Shown piece by piece: positions 23,189 to 30,818 of a stretch of DNA of 34,735 nucleotides; position 1 is the first letter of the stretch; the number at the start of each line of letters is the position of its first letter. This DNA comes from a virus. The stretch lies in the IMG/VR virus record IMGVR_UViG_3300049733_000059, positions 1 through 34,735 of that record, one strand, 5' to 3'. The notes below the pieces were generated by a model that was not told the origin of the DNA, did no database searches, and saw nothing but the letters and a program-made list of their open reading frames with translations. The position numbers were made by a program, and so were the translations under genes.

Positions 23189-24478
23189 TCAGTAGGAGTG
23201 CGCCGTCACCTGGGTCGTGGTGATGCCTGTCCCGATGAAGTTCCGGGCCGGGTACAGGTTGTGGTAGTTCTCGAAGAGCATCCAGTAGGCGGTAAACTCG
23301 TCGAACCCGTCCACCCATTTCATGACGCCCCCGCCCTCTTCGGCCCACCCGGTGTCGGGCCAGGTCAGACGGAGCCAGCCGCTCTGCTTCAGCCCGAACC
23401 AGTGGCCGTATGGCGCGTCGCGCTCGACGAGGCAGGGCTTCCCGCCATGCACGAGCGCCCGTTTGCCGCTGGGCTTCTTGTTGCGGGTCGTGCCGATGTC
23501 CGGCCGCTGCAGGTCGGCGCCCACGTAGCGCCGGTCGACTTCGCTCAGCGCGATGAGCGCGCGCGCCACGCCGTGCTCGAAGGCGTAGGTGTCGGGCCCG
23601 TCGCCCACCTTGATGTCGACAGCGTCATCGAGCTGCTGAATCGCGTCCTGCGACAGCGTCCCGATGCTCGTCACGACCGTGCTGTTCTCGATCGGCACGG
23701 CCGACCGTGTGATGTTGTGATAGGCCGCGACGTAGGTCGCGTCGTCGACACCGGCCAGCAGCCCTTCTGGCTCCTTGTTGTAGCTGTTCTGCGTGGCCGT
23801 CTGCGCGATGACGACGAGGTCGCCGTCGGCCGCCGTGATGGCCGAGTCGATGGTGACGTCGGTGCCATCGCTGTTGACCGCCGTGATCGTCGCGGTCCCT
23901 TTGATGGTCGTCGGCGTGGTCCCGTCGAGGACGGCGATGAACATGCCGCCGTCCGCGTCACCGTGTAGATAGCGGTTCGGCAGGGTGGTGCCGGTCACGC
24001 CGCCGGGCGCCTTCACCTCGAGGGTGGTGGCCGCCGTGTGCGTGCCGTTGACCTTGGCGAGTACGCCGGCGCCGTACCCCCAGACCATCCGGTTGCGATG
24101 GAAGGCGGCGTCTTCGACGGCCGATTCCATCTCGAGCGCCCACGCTTCCCCGAAGGCGCCCTTGTCGTTGCGCGCCCGGTTCATTGTGTAGCGGTCGATG
24201 CCGACGCGCATGTAGCAGTCGCGCATGTCGATGAGCGACTTCTTGAACGCGGACCGGCCGGCCTGCGGGAGCGCGCCGCGCGCGCCGATCGAGCCGAAGG
24301 AATGGTTCCGTCCGGTGCGCTTGGCGATGACGTGCTGACGGCCCTGTGTCGGGTCGGCTTCCACTTCCTCCATCCACGCCTGCACGTGGTTGAGACTCTG
24401 CAGGCTGTTCAGGATGGCGCGAGAGTGGTACTGATCCTTCAGCATCGGGTCGTAACTGGTGCTGTCGGTCGCGGGCAT
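23189..24478 (-). CDS. Major capsid protein
   Basis: The start is the ATG at 24478 (MPATDSTSYDPMLKDQYHS) with AAGGAG ten bases upstream, giving 429 residues. The N-terminal region is helical (RAILNSLQSLNHVQAWMEEV). A long helix follows (KKSLIDMRDCYMRVGIDRYT), then a Thr/Gly-rich beta region near 150-230 (TTIKGTATITAVNSDGTDVT), and strands towards the C-terminus (LRLTWPDTGW, AYWMLFENYHNLYPARNFIG). This order suits HK97-fold capsid proteins. Placement directly after a scaffold-like gene and before small decoration-type genes strongly supports the call. The protein forms the icosahedral shell. No protease gene is seen upstream, so assembly probably relies on the separate scaffold. Confidence 0.85.
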   Translation of the reverse strand: MPATDSTSYDPMLKDQYHSRAILNSLQSLNHVQAWMEEVEADPTQGRQHVIAKRTGRNHSFGSIGARGALPQAGRSAFKKSLIDMRDCYMRVGIDRYTMNRARNDKGAFGEAWALEMESAVEDAAFHRNRMVWGYGAGVLAKVNGTHTAATTLEVKAPGGVTGTTLPNRYLHGDADGGMFIAVLDGTTPTTIKGTATITAVNSDGTDVTIDSAITAADGDLVVIAQTATQNSYNKEPEGLLAGVDDATYVAAYHNITRSAVPIENSTVVTSIGTLSQDAIQQLDDAVDIKVGDGPDTYAFEHGVARALIALSEVDRRYVGADLQRPDIGTTRNKKPSGKRALVHGGKPCLVERDAPYGHWFGLKQSGWLRLTWPDTGWAEEGGGVMKWVDGFDEFTAYWMLFENYHNLYPARNFIGTGITTTQVTAHSY

Positions 24479-24494
24479 GGGGATGCGGCTCCTT

Positions 24495-25610
24495 CTACCG
24501 GCTGCCCACGTAGCGCTTGCCGAGCGCGCGACGATTGATGTCCCAGATCGTCTCGTCGTCTCGGCGCACGTTCGCGGCGGCCGGCGCCCCACCGACCATC
24601 GAGGCCGGGCGAGGCAGTGAGCGATTGCGTTCGGCGGTCTGCTGCTGGCTGGCGGCGACGCGTACGGCGTCCCGTGAGGACATCTGGCCCGTCTTCGTGA
24701 ACCGCTTCACGACCAGGTTGACGGCGTCGGCGACCGACAGCCGCTTCCCCTGCGCCTTCGCCGCCTGGAGCCGGCCGTAGACCGCGTAGCGGAACTCCTC
24801 TTGCAGTTCCGGGTCCGTGATCTTCTGCGCGGCCGTATCGACGACGCTGCGCCCCTGCTCGCCGTCGTGGCGTGCCCGGTCGGAGTCGTACTGCTTCCAG
24901 CGCGTCGCGTTGTCCGACGCATGCGCCCGAAGCGCGTTGACGATGCGGTTCAAGTCCATGCGCAGCCCGTGAATCGTCTGGGCCGAGCCTCGCAGATGGT
25001 CGACGAGCGCGCGCGCGCCGGGGTCGTTGCGGTCCCACGGCAGCGACGCTTCGTCGAACTGGAACGGGTCGTCCTCGGGGAGCGCCGCCGCGCGCCGGTC
25101 AGGCTGTCGCCCGCCGGCCGCGCCGTCGTCGGCCCCGCCATGCAAAATCGCCCGCAGTCGCGGGTTATCGGCTGCAGCACGCTCGAAGTTGTCAAACGAG
25201 CGCGCCTTGTGAATCAGGTCGGCCAGCGCGTTCGGCTGCCGTGGGTCGATGCCGAGTTGGCGCATGGCCTGCATGACCGGCCGCGCGAACTTGGCGAATT
25301 TGGTGAGCTTCTTGTTCGTGCGAAGCACACGACGACCTTCGGGGTCAGCTTCCAGCCTCGCCGTTTGGTCCGGCTCGAGCGCGTCGAACTCGTCGTCATC
25401 GTCGCCCGTGTCGCCGGCATGGGCACCGGCCTGAGCGTCCGACGCGAGCTCGGCAGACTCGTCGCCTGCGGACGGTCCGGCATCGGCACCGGACTCGCCC
25501 CCTGCAGCACCGCCTGCCGGCGCCGCGCCTCCGCTCCCAGCCGCATCGGGGGTTTCCCGCATCAGCACGGGTCGCCACCCCACGGCGAAGAGCCACTCGT
25601 TGATCAGCAT
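24495..25610 (-). CDS. Putative scaffolding protein
   Basis: The 371-residue product starts at the ATG at 25610, with GGAG eight bases upstream. After a short hydrophobic start (MLINEWLFAVGWRPVLM), residues 20-85 are highly acidic low-complexity sequence (Ala/Gly/Asp/Glu). Charged helices follow (RRVLRTNKKLTKFAKFARPV, RQLGIDPRQPNALADLIHKA), and the C-terminal third is basic, with helices and a short tail. Acidic, helix-rich proteins immediately before the capsid gene are typically scaffolds that guide shell assembly and are removed later. The gene follows a 196-nt structured gap. Function is inferred from composition and position. Confidence 0.7.
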   Translation of the reverse strand: MLINEWLFAVGWRPVLMRETPDAAGSGGAAPAGGAAGGESGADAGPSAGDESAELASDAQAGAHAGDTGDDDDEFDALEPDQTARLEADPEGRRVLRTNKKLTKFAKFARPVMQAMRQLGIDPRQPNALADLIHKARSFDNFERAAADNPRLRAILHGGADDGAAGGRQPDRRAAALPEDDPFQFDEASLPWDRNDPGARALVDHLRGSAQTIHGLRMDLNRIVNALRAHASDNATRWKQYDSDRARHDGEQGRSVVDTAAQKITDPELQEEFRYAVYGRLQAAKAQGKRLSVADAVNLVVKRFTKTGQMSSRDAVRVAASQQQTAERNRSLPRPASMVGGAPAAANVRRDDETIWDINRRALGKRYVGSR

Positions 25611-25632
25611 TGCGTGTTCTCCGGTCTCTCTC

Positions 25633-25658
25633 CCCTTCGGCCATCACAACCGAAAGGG
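25633..25658 (-). promoter_or_regulatory. Hairpin next to the scaffold ribosome binding site
   Basis: CCC at 25633-25635 with TTCGG at 25636-25640 can pair with CCGAA at 25650-25654 and GGG at 25656-25658, leaving one bulged base and a nine-base loop. The stem ends about ten bases upstream of the scaffold SD site (GGAG, at 25619-25622). Its last two bases are also used by the neighbouring 11-bp stem, so the two folds compete slightly. It could tune scaffold and capsid translation; this is inference. Confidence 0.35.
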
Positions 25659-25736
25659 TTCGCGCCTCACTCCACGGGCCGCGGTCCCCGTCTTGGGCCC
25701 GGCAGCCGGCCCGCTCTCCCAGAGCAGGCGCGAACC
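25657..25736 (-). ncRNA. Cloverleaf-like structured leader upstream of scaffold/capsid genes
   Basis: The 196-nt gap between portal and scaffold genes (25611-25806) has no plausible gene. On the minus strand its centre can fold into an 80-nt four-way junction. A perfect 11-bp closing stem (GGTTCGCGCCT with AGGCGCGAACC) encloses three hairpins: GCTCT-GGG-AGAGC, GGGCCGGCTGCCGGGCCC (seven pairs with one bulged G), and ACGGG/CCCGT with an eight-base loop. It is not a tRNA: there is no seven-base anticodon loop or T-loop. It may be a cis-acting leader, a transcript processing or termination element, or a DNA structure. The fold was derived by hand. Confidence 0.4.
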
Positions 25737-25806
25737 TCGTTCACTAGTCCCCGTCCGCCGGCGCAGGCTCCCGAATCCACGGGGCCGAGGCCGGTTCCCA
25801 GCGGCG

Positions 25807-28242
25807 CTACGCCGGCGGGGCGGGGCTCTGTGCCTCCGGCAGCACAGGCAGAAGCACCTGTTGCGCCATGAGGGCATCGATCGACGGACCCGGGGCCGGC
25901 GGCTGCACGACTTCGGGGCTCAAGGCCCCGGCGCTCAACGCACCGTCCAGGGGATCCGCCGGCTGCGGCGCGGCACCTTCGGGTACCAGCGCGCCACTGT
26001 TCACGGCCGCGTCGACTGCCGACCCGTCAGGACCAGCCGGCTTCCCGCCCTCGACGGGCGCCGGCGCCGGCTGCATCGCTAGGTCGAGCATCTGCACGTG
26101 CGCGAGCATCGCCGCGTAGACCGGCGGGTTGATCCCCGCGAGCTGTTCGGCTTCCTCCGTCTTGAGGAACTGCCGCTTGAGGTGCGCGTGCAGCGGCACC
26201 GCCGGCCCGATGACCGCGAAGTTCGGCGGGGCAATCTCCTGCGGGAGCGTGGCCGCCTTCCAGCGGTCGAGTTCTCGTGCAATCGCCTTACGGTCGACGT
26301 CGAGCGACGGCTTCAGGTCCTCGAGGCCCCAGGATTCGAGCAGCTTGCCGCCAATTTCGGGGTCCTGCGGCGGCACCACCACGCCCATCTCGACGGCCTG
26401 ACGCAGCCGCATGTCCTGCATGAGCGGGCTCTTCGGCCAGGCGGTCAGCGGGTCGATGACGATGTCGACGTTCCCGCGCAGGTCGGCGCCGGCGAACTGC
26501 GACACCTGCCATTGCCCGTTCTCACCCATCACCCGGCGGAAGCGCGGGCTCCACATTGACTGCCGCGCGATGTCGAGCAGCAGCAGCGATTGTGCGCGCT
26601 CGAAGTCTGCCGAGCACGCTAGGGGCGTCGAGAACGACGCCATGCCGCGTTCCTGCAAGATTTGCACTTCCCCGAGCGTCGGGGTCCCGCCGTCCTTCGG
26701 CCGCGCGCCCTGGAGCACGGCGTTCAGCCCGGAGAGCTCGTCCATCTTCGCGGCGTAGCGGTCGAGGAGCTGAAACAGCGACGGATGCACGCCGGTGCCG
26801 CTCTCGATCGTCGGACGTGCGGACGGGTCGAGCGACCGATACCGCACCGTCGCCCCGGGCATCCCGGTCATCTCGTCCTCGAGCGTGACGGACGTCGGCA
26901 AGAACACGGTCGGCGCGGCGTGGTGCATCGCCGTCATGAACGCGAGCGTCTCGCAGAGGTTCTGCTGCTGCTGCAGGGGCACCAGGTCGTCGGCCGGCGG
27001 CTTCCCGAACTGCGAGCCGGCAATCTCGCGGTAGGTGCGGAGCAGGATCCCCTTGCGGTGCTGGCCCGTCAGTGCATCCACCACCGGCAGCGGCCCGCGG
27101 TCGATGACTCGGTCGGCAATGACCACCGCCAGCAACCCATCGGGGAAGTTGAACTCGTCATCGACGAGGGGTTCGTGCTGCAGCCGCCACACGATGACGC
27201 CGTCGCGTCCGGTGCCGCTGCCCCCGCCGTAGCCCATCCCGCGCAGCCGGCCCGTGCTCGTGGGCGCCGACAGCGCGCGTCGCGAGGCCGCGAACTGCTT
27301 GCTGACCGCCTTGTCGCCACGGGAGGCATGTTCACGCACGTAGGCCGCCTCACTAGGCCAGTAGGCGGCCGCCGCGGTCACGTCCATCTGGTTGTGGAGC
27401 AGGATCCAGGGCAGTTTCACCGGGTCCAGGCTGGTCGCGCTCGAGGGGATCGAGAACTCGTCACTCGCCACGAGCTCCGCGCACAGGCGCCCCACGGGAT
27501 ACGGCTTGCCCACGGCCAGCCCGTCAGGGCCCGTCGCTTCGACGACCGTCTCGCTGCCGCACTGCGGGCAGTAGCCATCCGCCGCCTCGACGTCTGGCGC
27601 CTCGAGCAGCGACGCCTCGGGGTCGTCCGGTGATGTCTGCGCGCACGTCAGGCAGCGGTAGAGCGGGATGTCCTCCGTGCCGTATTTCGGGTCGTTGTCG
27701 TAGAAGTAAACCACCGCGACCTTGTCCATCAGCGCGGTGAACAGCGCGAGCTGGCGCTTGAGCGCCGGCCAGCGGATCTCGTCCTCGAGCACGGGCAGGG
27801 CTTGCTGACAGACGTCGGCCGCGGCGATGTCGCTGTCGTCGTCCGTCCCGGGGCGAGCCGTCTTCGCGGGGTCGCTCTGCACGAAGATCGAGACGATGCC
27901 TTCGATCTTGTTCGCGAAGTCGTTGCTCACGCAGCGCGGGACCCACGGCGGCAGGCCGTCGGCGCCGTCGTAGGGGCGCTCTTCGTAGAGACCTGTCTGC
28001 GGATTCCGCCAGACCCACTGGTTGCGGGGCCCGCCGCGGAACATCATCCAGTTGAGGCTGTCTTGGGAGTCGCGCTCGAAGCGCGCGGGGTTGTGCGCGG
28101 CGTCCTGCCGGCAGCGCTCGAGCAGCGCGAGGATCTTCTCGTCGTTGTCGTAGTCGGTCGGACGCTCCGCAGCACCCGCGCCTGTCGCGCGTGCGGAGGC
28201 GCTCGTCAAGGGCTCCGCAACGGGGTCCCGGGGGGGCGTCAC
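25807..28242 (-). CDS. Portal protein
   Basis: The product has 811 residues. Early motifs LNWMMFRGGPRNQWVWRN and PPWVPRCVSNDFANKIEGIV, a helical stretch near 155-180 (WPALKRQLALFTALMDKVA), and a late region with LQGARPKDGGTPTLGEVQIL and FERAQSLLLLDIARQS fit large podovirus portals. An unusual insertion carries C197-x2-C200 and C225-x2-C228, like a zinc ribbon. The C-terminal 100 residues are a Pro/Ala-rich tail. The ring-forming portal is the DNA entry channel and terminase docking site. It overlaps the upstream coiled-coil gene by ATGA. Position after the terminase and before scaffold and capsid supports the call. Confidence 0.85.
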   Translation of the reverse strand: MTPPRDPVAEPLTSASARATGAGAAERPTDYDNDEKILALLERCRQDAAHNPARFERDSQDSLNWMMFRGGPRNQWVWRNPQTGLYEERPYDGADGLPPWVPRCVSNDFANKIEGIVSIFVQSDPAKTARPGTDDDSDIAAADVCQQALPVLEDEIRWPALKRQLALFTALMDKVAVVYFYDNDPKYGTEDIPLYRCLTCAQTSPDDPEASLLEAPDVEAADGYCPQCGSETVVEATGPDGLAVGKPYPVGRLCAELVASDEFSIPSSATSLDPVKLPWILLHNQMDVTAAAAYWPSEAAYVREHASRGDKAVSKQFAASRRALSAPTSTGRLRGMGYGGGSGTGRDGVIVWRLQHEPLVDDEFNFPDGLLAVVIADRVIDRGPLPVVDALTGQHRKGILLRTYREIAGSQFGKPPADDLVPLQQQQNLCETLAFMTAMHHAAPTVFLPTSVTLEDEMTGMPGATVRYRSLDPSARPTIESGTGVHPSLFQLLDRYAAKMDELSGLNAVLQGARPKDGGTPTLGEVQILQERGMASFSTPLACSADFERAQSLLLLDIARQSMWSPRFRRVMGENGQWQVSQFAGADLRGNVDIVIDPLTAWPKSPLMQDMRLRQAVEMGVVVPPQDPEIGGKLLESWGLEDLKPSLDVDRKAIARELDRWKAATLPQEIAPPNFAVIGPAVPLHAHLKRQFLKTEEAEQLAGINPPVYAAMLAHVQMLDLAMQPAPAPVEGGKPAGPDGSAVDAAVNSGALVPEGAAPQPADPLDGALSAGALSPEVVQPPAPGPSIDALMAQQVLLPVLPEAQSPAPPA

Positions 28243-28565
28243 GGGGTCATGTCGTCACCGGGCAGAATTCGGGCCTCGCGGGCAGACCCATTGACGGGGA
28301 CTGGAGCATCCATGCGACCGAGCGCGCCGAATAGCGTCGTGAGAGGCGACGCGGGAGGCTTCGGCGGATCGGCCAGGGGTCCGGCAATGTCGCCCTGCCG
28401 GAAGAGGCGTTGCTCGACGAGGCGATCGTGCTTGCGCTGGAGCGTCGCGAGGTCGACGACGAGCTGTGTGCAGCGCTCGGAGACGAGGCGGTCGCGCTCG
28501 CGCAGGACGGCGCAGTCGCGCTCGAGCTCGGCGACACGCGGCGACACCCAGAGGGGCCAGGTCAT
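28239..28565 (-). CDS. Small coiled-coil protein between terminase and portal (108 aa)
   Basis: I start at the ATG at 28565 (MTWPLWVSPRVAELERDCAV), with GGAAAG about six bases upstream. Residues 10-65 are a strongly charged heptad helix (ERDRLVSERCTQLVVDLATL, QRKHDRLVEQRLFRQG). The rest is a Pro/Ala linker ending GDDMTP. The stop overlaps the portal start by ATGA, so the two are co-translated. It may be a portal-associated or head-completion factor; no family is recognised. The longer open frame upstream runs into the terminase gene and is rejected. Confidence 0.65.
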   Translation of the reverse strand: MTWPLWVSPRVAELERDCAVLRERDRLVSERCTQLVVDLATLQRKHDRLVEQRLFRQGDIAGPLADPPKPPASPLTTLFGALGRMDAPVPVNGSAREARILPGDDMTP

Positions 28566-28642
28566 CGACGCTTTCCGCCCCGGCCCTTGGACTTGCACGG
28601 CATGGCTGAACAGCCTAGAAGCTGGGCCGCGCGGGCGTCCAT
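28562..28642 (-). CDS. Possible 26-residue basic micro-protein in the portal leader
   Basis: A frame opens at the ATG inside the 16-bp repeat (28642) and stops with TGA at 28562, overlapping the next gene's ATG by ATGA. The peptide is MDARAAQLLGCSAMPCKSKG, then a run of Gly, Arg and Lys. A shorter version would start at 28603. There is no clear SD site, so it may be untranslated leader. The exact ATGA fit is the reason to record it. Confidence 0.25.
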   Translation of the reverse strand: MDARAAQLLGCSAMPCKSKGRGGKRR

Positions 28643-28652
28643 GCAGAGATTG
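28637..28652 (-). repeat. 16-bp intergenic repeat, copy 2 (possible phage promoter or processing site)
   Basis: CAATCTCTGCATGGAC on the minus strand, identical to 1131-1146. It lies 13 bases after the large terminase stop, behind a small GC hairpin (CCGC/GCGG within 28655-28665), at the head of the 100-nt gap before the portal gene cluster. Gaps this long are rare in this genome, so a promoter or RNA processing signal for the structural genes is plausible. Function is inference. Confidence 0.5.
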
Positions 28653-28665
28653 ATCCGCCCGGCGG

Positions 28666-30195
28666 TCAGGCGAGCGGGCGCAGGTTCCGGATGTCGAACT
28701 TCCCGGGCTGTCTGGCGCGCGCCTTGTCGAGTGCCTGATGGTGCGCCCGGCTCGCCTCGTCGAGTCCGGCGTACGGGTCGCTGGCCGGCGCCTTGGGGAT
28801 GTGCGGCCGTGCCTCAAAGAACCGGCCCCCGTCCTCGAAGCTGTGATTCTCTGAGTCGTCGTCTTCGACTTCGAGGTCGTCCGGATCCCACGGCACCCGC
28901 GGCACCGTGCGAATCAGCTCGGGACACGCCGTCGTCACGCTGTGCCACGGCAGGCCGTCGCCGGCCACCTCGAGCGCCGCCATCCAGCGCTGCGGACGCG
29001 AGACGCGAGCCGGCCTGCCGGCCGCACCAGGCACGAGCGGGATGTTCAGCGGGCGCCCGAGCTCGTCGTCGTAGACTTCGGCGATCGACTTCGCGAGGCC
29101 CATTTCGCGGCGGCTGTTCCACATCGACGGATCCATCACGATCCACTCGGGGCGCGCCATGCCCTGCGCCATCAGTTCCTCGATGCCGGCGCGGATGCGC
29201 CGCGCCTGCTCGTAGTCCTTCACCTCCCGGGCATACCACTCGCGAAAGGTGCGCGTATGCCCACCGACGAGGGCGGCGTGCAGATGCGCCGACCACGGGG
29301 CGCCGAAGCCGTAGTCGACGCTGCCGTAGATGAGCGCCGAGCTCGGCGGGCGCCACTGCGGGTTGTCGAGCACATGCCAGGGGATGACCTGCCCCGGCTG
29401 CAGGCCGGCCGCCACGAGCGCGACGTCCTCGAGCGTCACCGTGTGCGAGGGTTGCCAGATGGCGCCGAGGATGTATCCCGCGTTCGATTCGAAGCTGGCC
29501 TCGAACTCCTGTTGGTAGAGCCGGAGCTGCCCGCGCTGCTCGTATTGCCGGCGCAGGGCGGCGAGCTTCTCGGGCTTGATGTGTGGGGCGTCGGCCGTCT
29601 TGAACTGCCACCCGACCCACTCGGGGAACGCTGCGTTCTTCCCCTGCCCGAACAGGTCGTAGAAGTGGTCGAAGCCCTTCGGCGTGCCCAGGAAACACGC
29701 CCAGCCGTCCTTGTCGAGCAGGGCCGGCGCGAGGATCTCATCCCACAGGTTCGCCTTGATGTCCGCGTATTCGTCGACCACGCACCCGCGCAGGCCGCGC
29801 CCGCGCAGGCTGTCGGGATCGTCGGCGCCCTTCAAGCTGATGAGCGACCCGTTCTTGAGCTCAATCTCGAGGCGCGTTTCGTTCGGGGCCCGCTTCAGCC
29901 ATGACCGCGGGACCATGTCGACGAGCAGGCGCCAGGCGATGTCGCGCGCGTCCTTCAGGGTGGGCGCGACATACCAGTAGCGGCCCGGCTTGCGCCCAGC
30001 GGACCACACGATCATCGTGCAGCCGAGGATCGTCTTGCCCCATCGGCGCCCGCAGGCGACGACGAAGTAGCGCAGCGCCGTGAAGGCGACCGTCAGCCAC
30101 GCCTTGAAGACGACGCCCTGCTGCGTGTGGAGCTTGATATGCTTGACCGGCGCAGGGCCACCATGCAGACGGTCCAGGTCAACGGCTGCGCCCAT
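28666..30195 (-). CDS. terL: Terminase large subunit
   Basis: This 509-residue protein is the ATP-driven DNA packaging motor and genome-cutting nuclease. The Walker A loop CGRRWGKT is at residues 48-55, with Lys 54 and Thr 55. Walker B is GCVVDEYADI, with D141 and E142. The coupling motif FLGTPKG is at 168-174, and RLYQQEFEASF ends the ATPase domain near 235. The nuclease domain follows, opening with GSVDYGFGAPWS, where D294 is a likely metal ligand. The length is usual for the family. The ATG at 30195 lies nine bases after the small terminase stop, with no strong SD site, so coupling to the upstream gene is likely. Confidence 0.95.
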   Translation of the reverse strand: MGAAVDLDRLHGGPAPVKHIKLHTQQGVVFKAWLTVAFTALRYFVVACGRRWGKTILGCTMIVWSAGRKPGRYWYVAPTLKDARDIAWRLLVDMVPRSWLKRAPNETRLEIELKNGSLISLKGADDPDSLRGRGLRGCVVDEYADIKANLWDEILAPALLDKDGWACFLGTPKGFDHFYDLFGQGKNAAFPEWVGWQFKTADAPHIKPEKLAALRRQYEQRGQLRLYQQEFEASFESNAGYILGAIWQPSHTVTLEDVALVAAGLQPGQVIPWHVLDNPQWRPPSSALIYGSVDYGFGAPWSAHLHAALVGGHTRTFREWYAREVKDYEQARRIRAGIEELMAQGMARPEWIVMDPSMWNSRREMGLAKSIAEVYDDELGRPLNIPLVPGAAGRPARVSRPQRWMAALEVAGDGLPWHSVTTACPELIRTVPRVPWDPDDLEVEDDDSENHSFEDGGRFFEARPHIPKAPASDPYAGLDEASRAHHQALDKARARQPGKFDIRNLRPLA

Positions 30196-30204
30196 TACGG
30201 TGAT

Positions 30205-30612
30205 CTACGTAACGCTGTCGTCATCGTCGGTGCGTGGCGCCTGCGGCTCGACGTCTTCGCCGAGGTCGTCAGTGATCTTCAGGACGAGCGCCTCCATCAC
30301 CTCGAGCTCGACGCGCTCCTTGGGCTTACCCCACGCATAGCTCATGAGAAGCGTGACCACTGGCGGCGGGAGTCGGCCTCGGCGTGCGTCCTCGGCCATG
30401 CGGGCTTGGACCACGGGATCATGCAGGATGCCTTCAGCGAATGCCTTCGCCTCGCGCGTCACCCTGTTGGGGATGCCTTTCTTCCGGCCGGGCCCACCGC
30501 GACGAAGATTCGGATGACCCTTGATCGCCGCTTTTCCGGCGCTTTGTTTTTTCGGCGTTCCGCCCCCCTTGCGCAGGTTGGGGTAGAGCTGCTGCCGGTC
30601 TTTGCTGCTCAT
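30205..30612 (-). CDS. Putative terminase small subunit
   Basis: I start at the ATG at 30612 (MSSKDRQQLYPNLRKGGG), which overlaps the preceding stop by ATGA. The N-terminal 50 residues are basic and contain two related motifs, PNLRKGGGTPKK and PNLRRGGPGRKKG, likely DNA-binding arms. The core (NRVTREAKAFAEGILHDP, then PPVVTLLMSYAWGKPKERVE) matches a type of small DNA-binding protein often encoded just before the large terminase. Ser/Asp-rich residues end the protein. DNA recognition for packaging is inferred from this pattern and the position nine bases before terL. Confidence 0.75.
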   Translation of the reverse strand: MSSKDRQQLYPNLRKGGGTPKKQSAGKAAIKGHPNLRRGGPGRKKGIPNRVTREAKAFAEGILHDPVVQARMAEDARRGRLPPPVVTLLMSYAWGKPKERVELEVMEALVLKITDDLGEDVEPQAPRTDDDDSVT

Positions 30613-30818
30613 GACGCCACGTCTTTCAGCTCGAGCGGCTGTTGCTCTGGTGGCACGCTGCGCACGGGGCGCCACGTGCGGCGTCGGACGGCGGCTTTGG
30701 CCTGGTCGCTGTCCCACTCGCGGCAGTAGGGCCGACCGAGCGCGTGGCCTTTGCGTGCGGCGGCGGCGGCGGCGCCTGGACGCGCGAAGCCGCTGGTGAC
30801 AGGCTGTGAGAGTTTCAC
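30609..30818 (-). CDS. Small basic protein upstream of the small terminase (69 aa)
   Basis: The start is a GTG at 30818 that overlaps the previous stop as GTGA, and the stop overlaps the small terminase start as ATGA. The product (KLSQPVTSGFARPGAAAA, then RKGHALGRPYCREWDSDQA) is Ala- and Arg-rich with one Cys, and the middle could be a short helix-turn-helix. The double coupling supports that it is translated. No family is recognised; a DNA-binding accessory role is a guess. Confidence 0.55.
   Translation of the reverse strand: MKLSQPVTSGFARPGAAAAAARKGHALGRPYCREWDSDQAKAAVRRRTWRPVRSVPPEQQPLELKDVAS

Noticed and set aside
25657-25736. tRNA gene in the portal-scaffold gap
   Set aside because: The length and cloverleaf shape are tRNA-like, but there is no anticodon arm with a seven-base loop, no T-loop consensus and an 11-bp rather than 7-bp closing stem.
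28814-29698. Minus-strand open frame of 294 codons
   Set aside because: It lies inside the large terminase gene, whose frame has all the ATPase and nuclease motifs.
30540-30560. A-rich slippery-like run in the small terminase gene
   Set aside because: An A6C run is present, but the zero frame continues through a sensible protein and no alternative frame leads to a plausible product.
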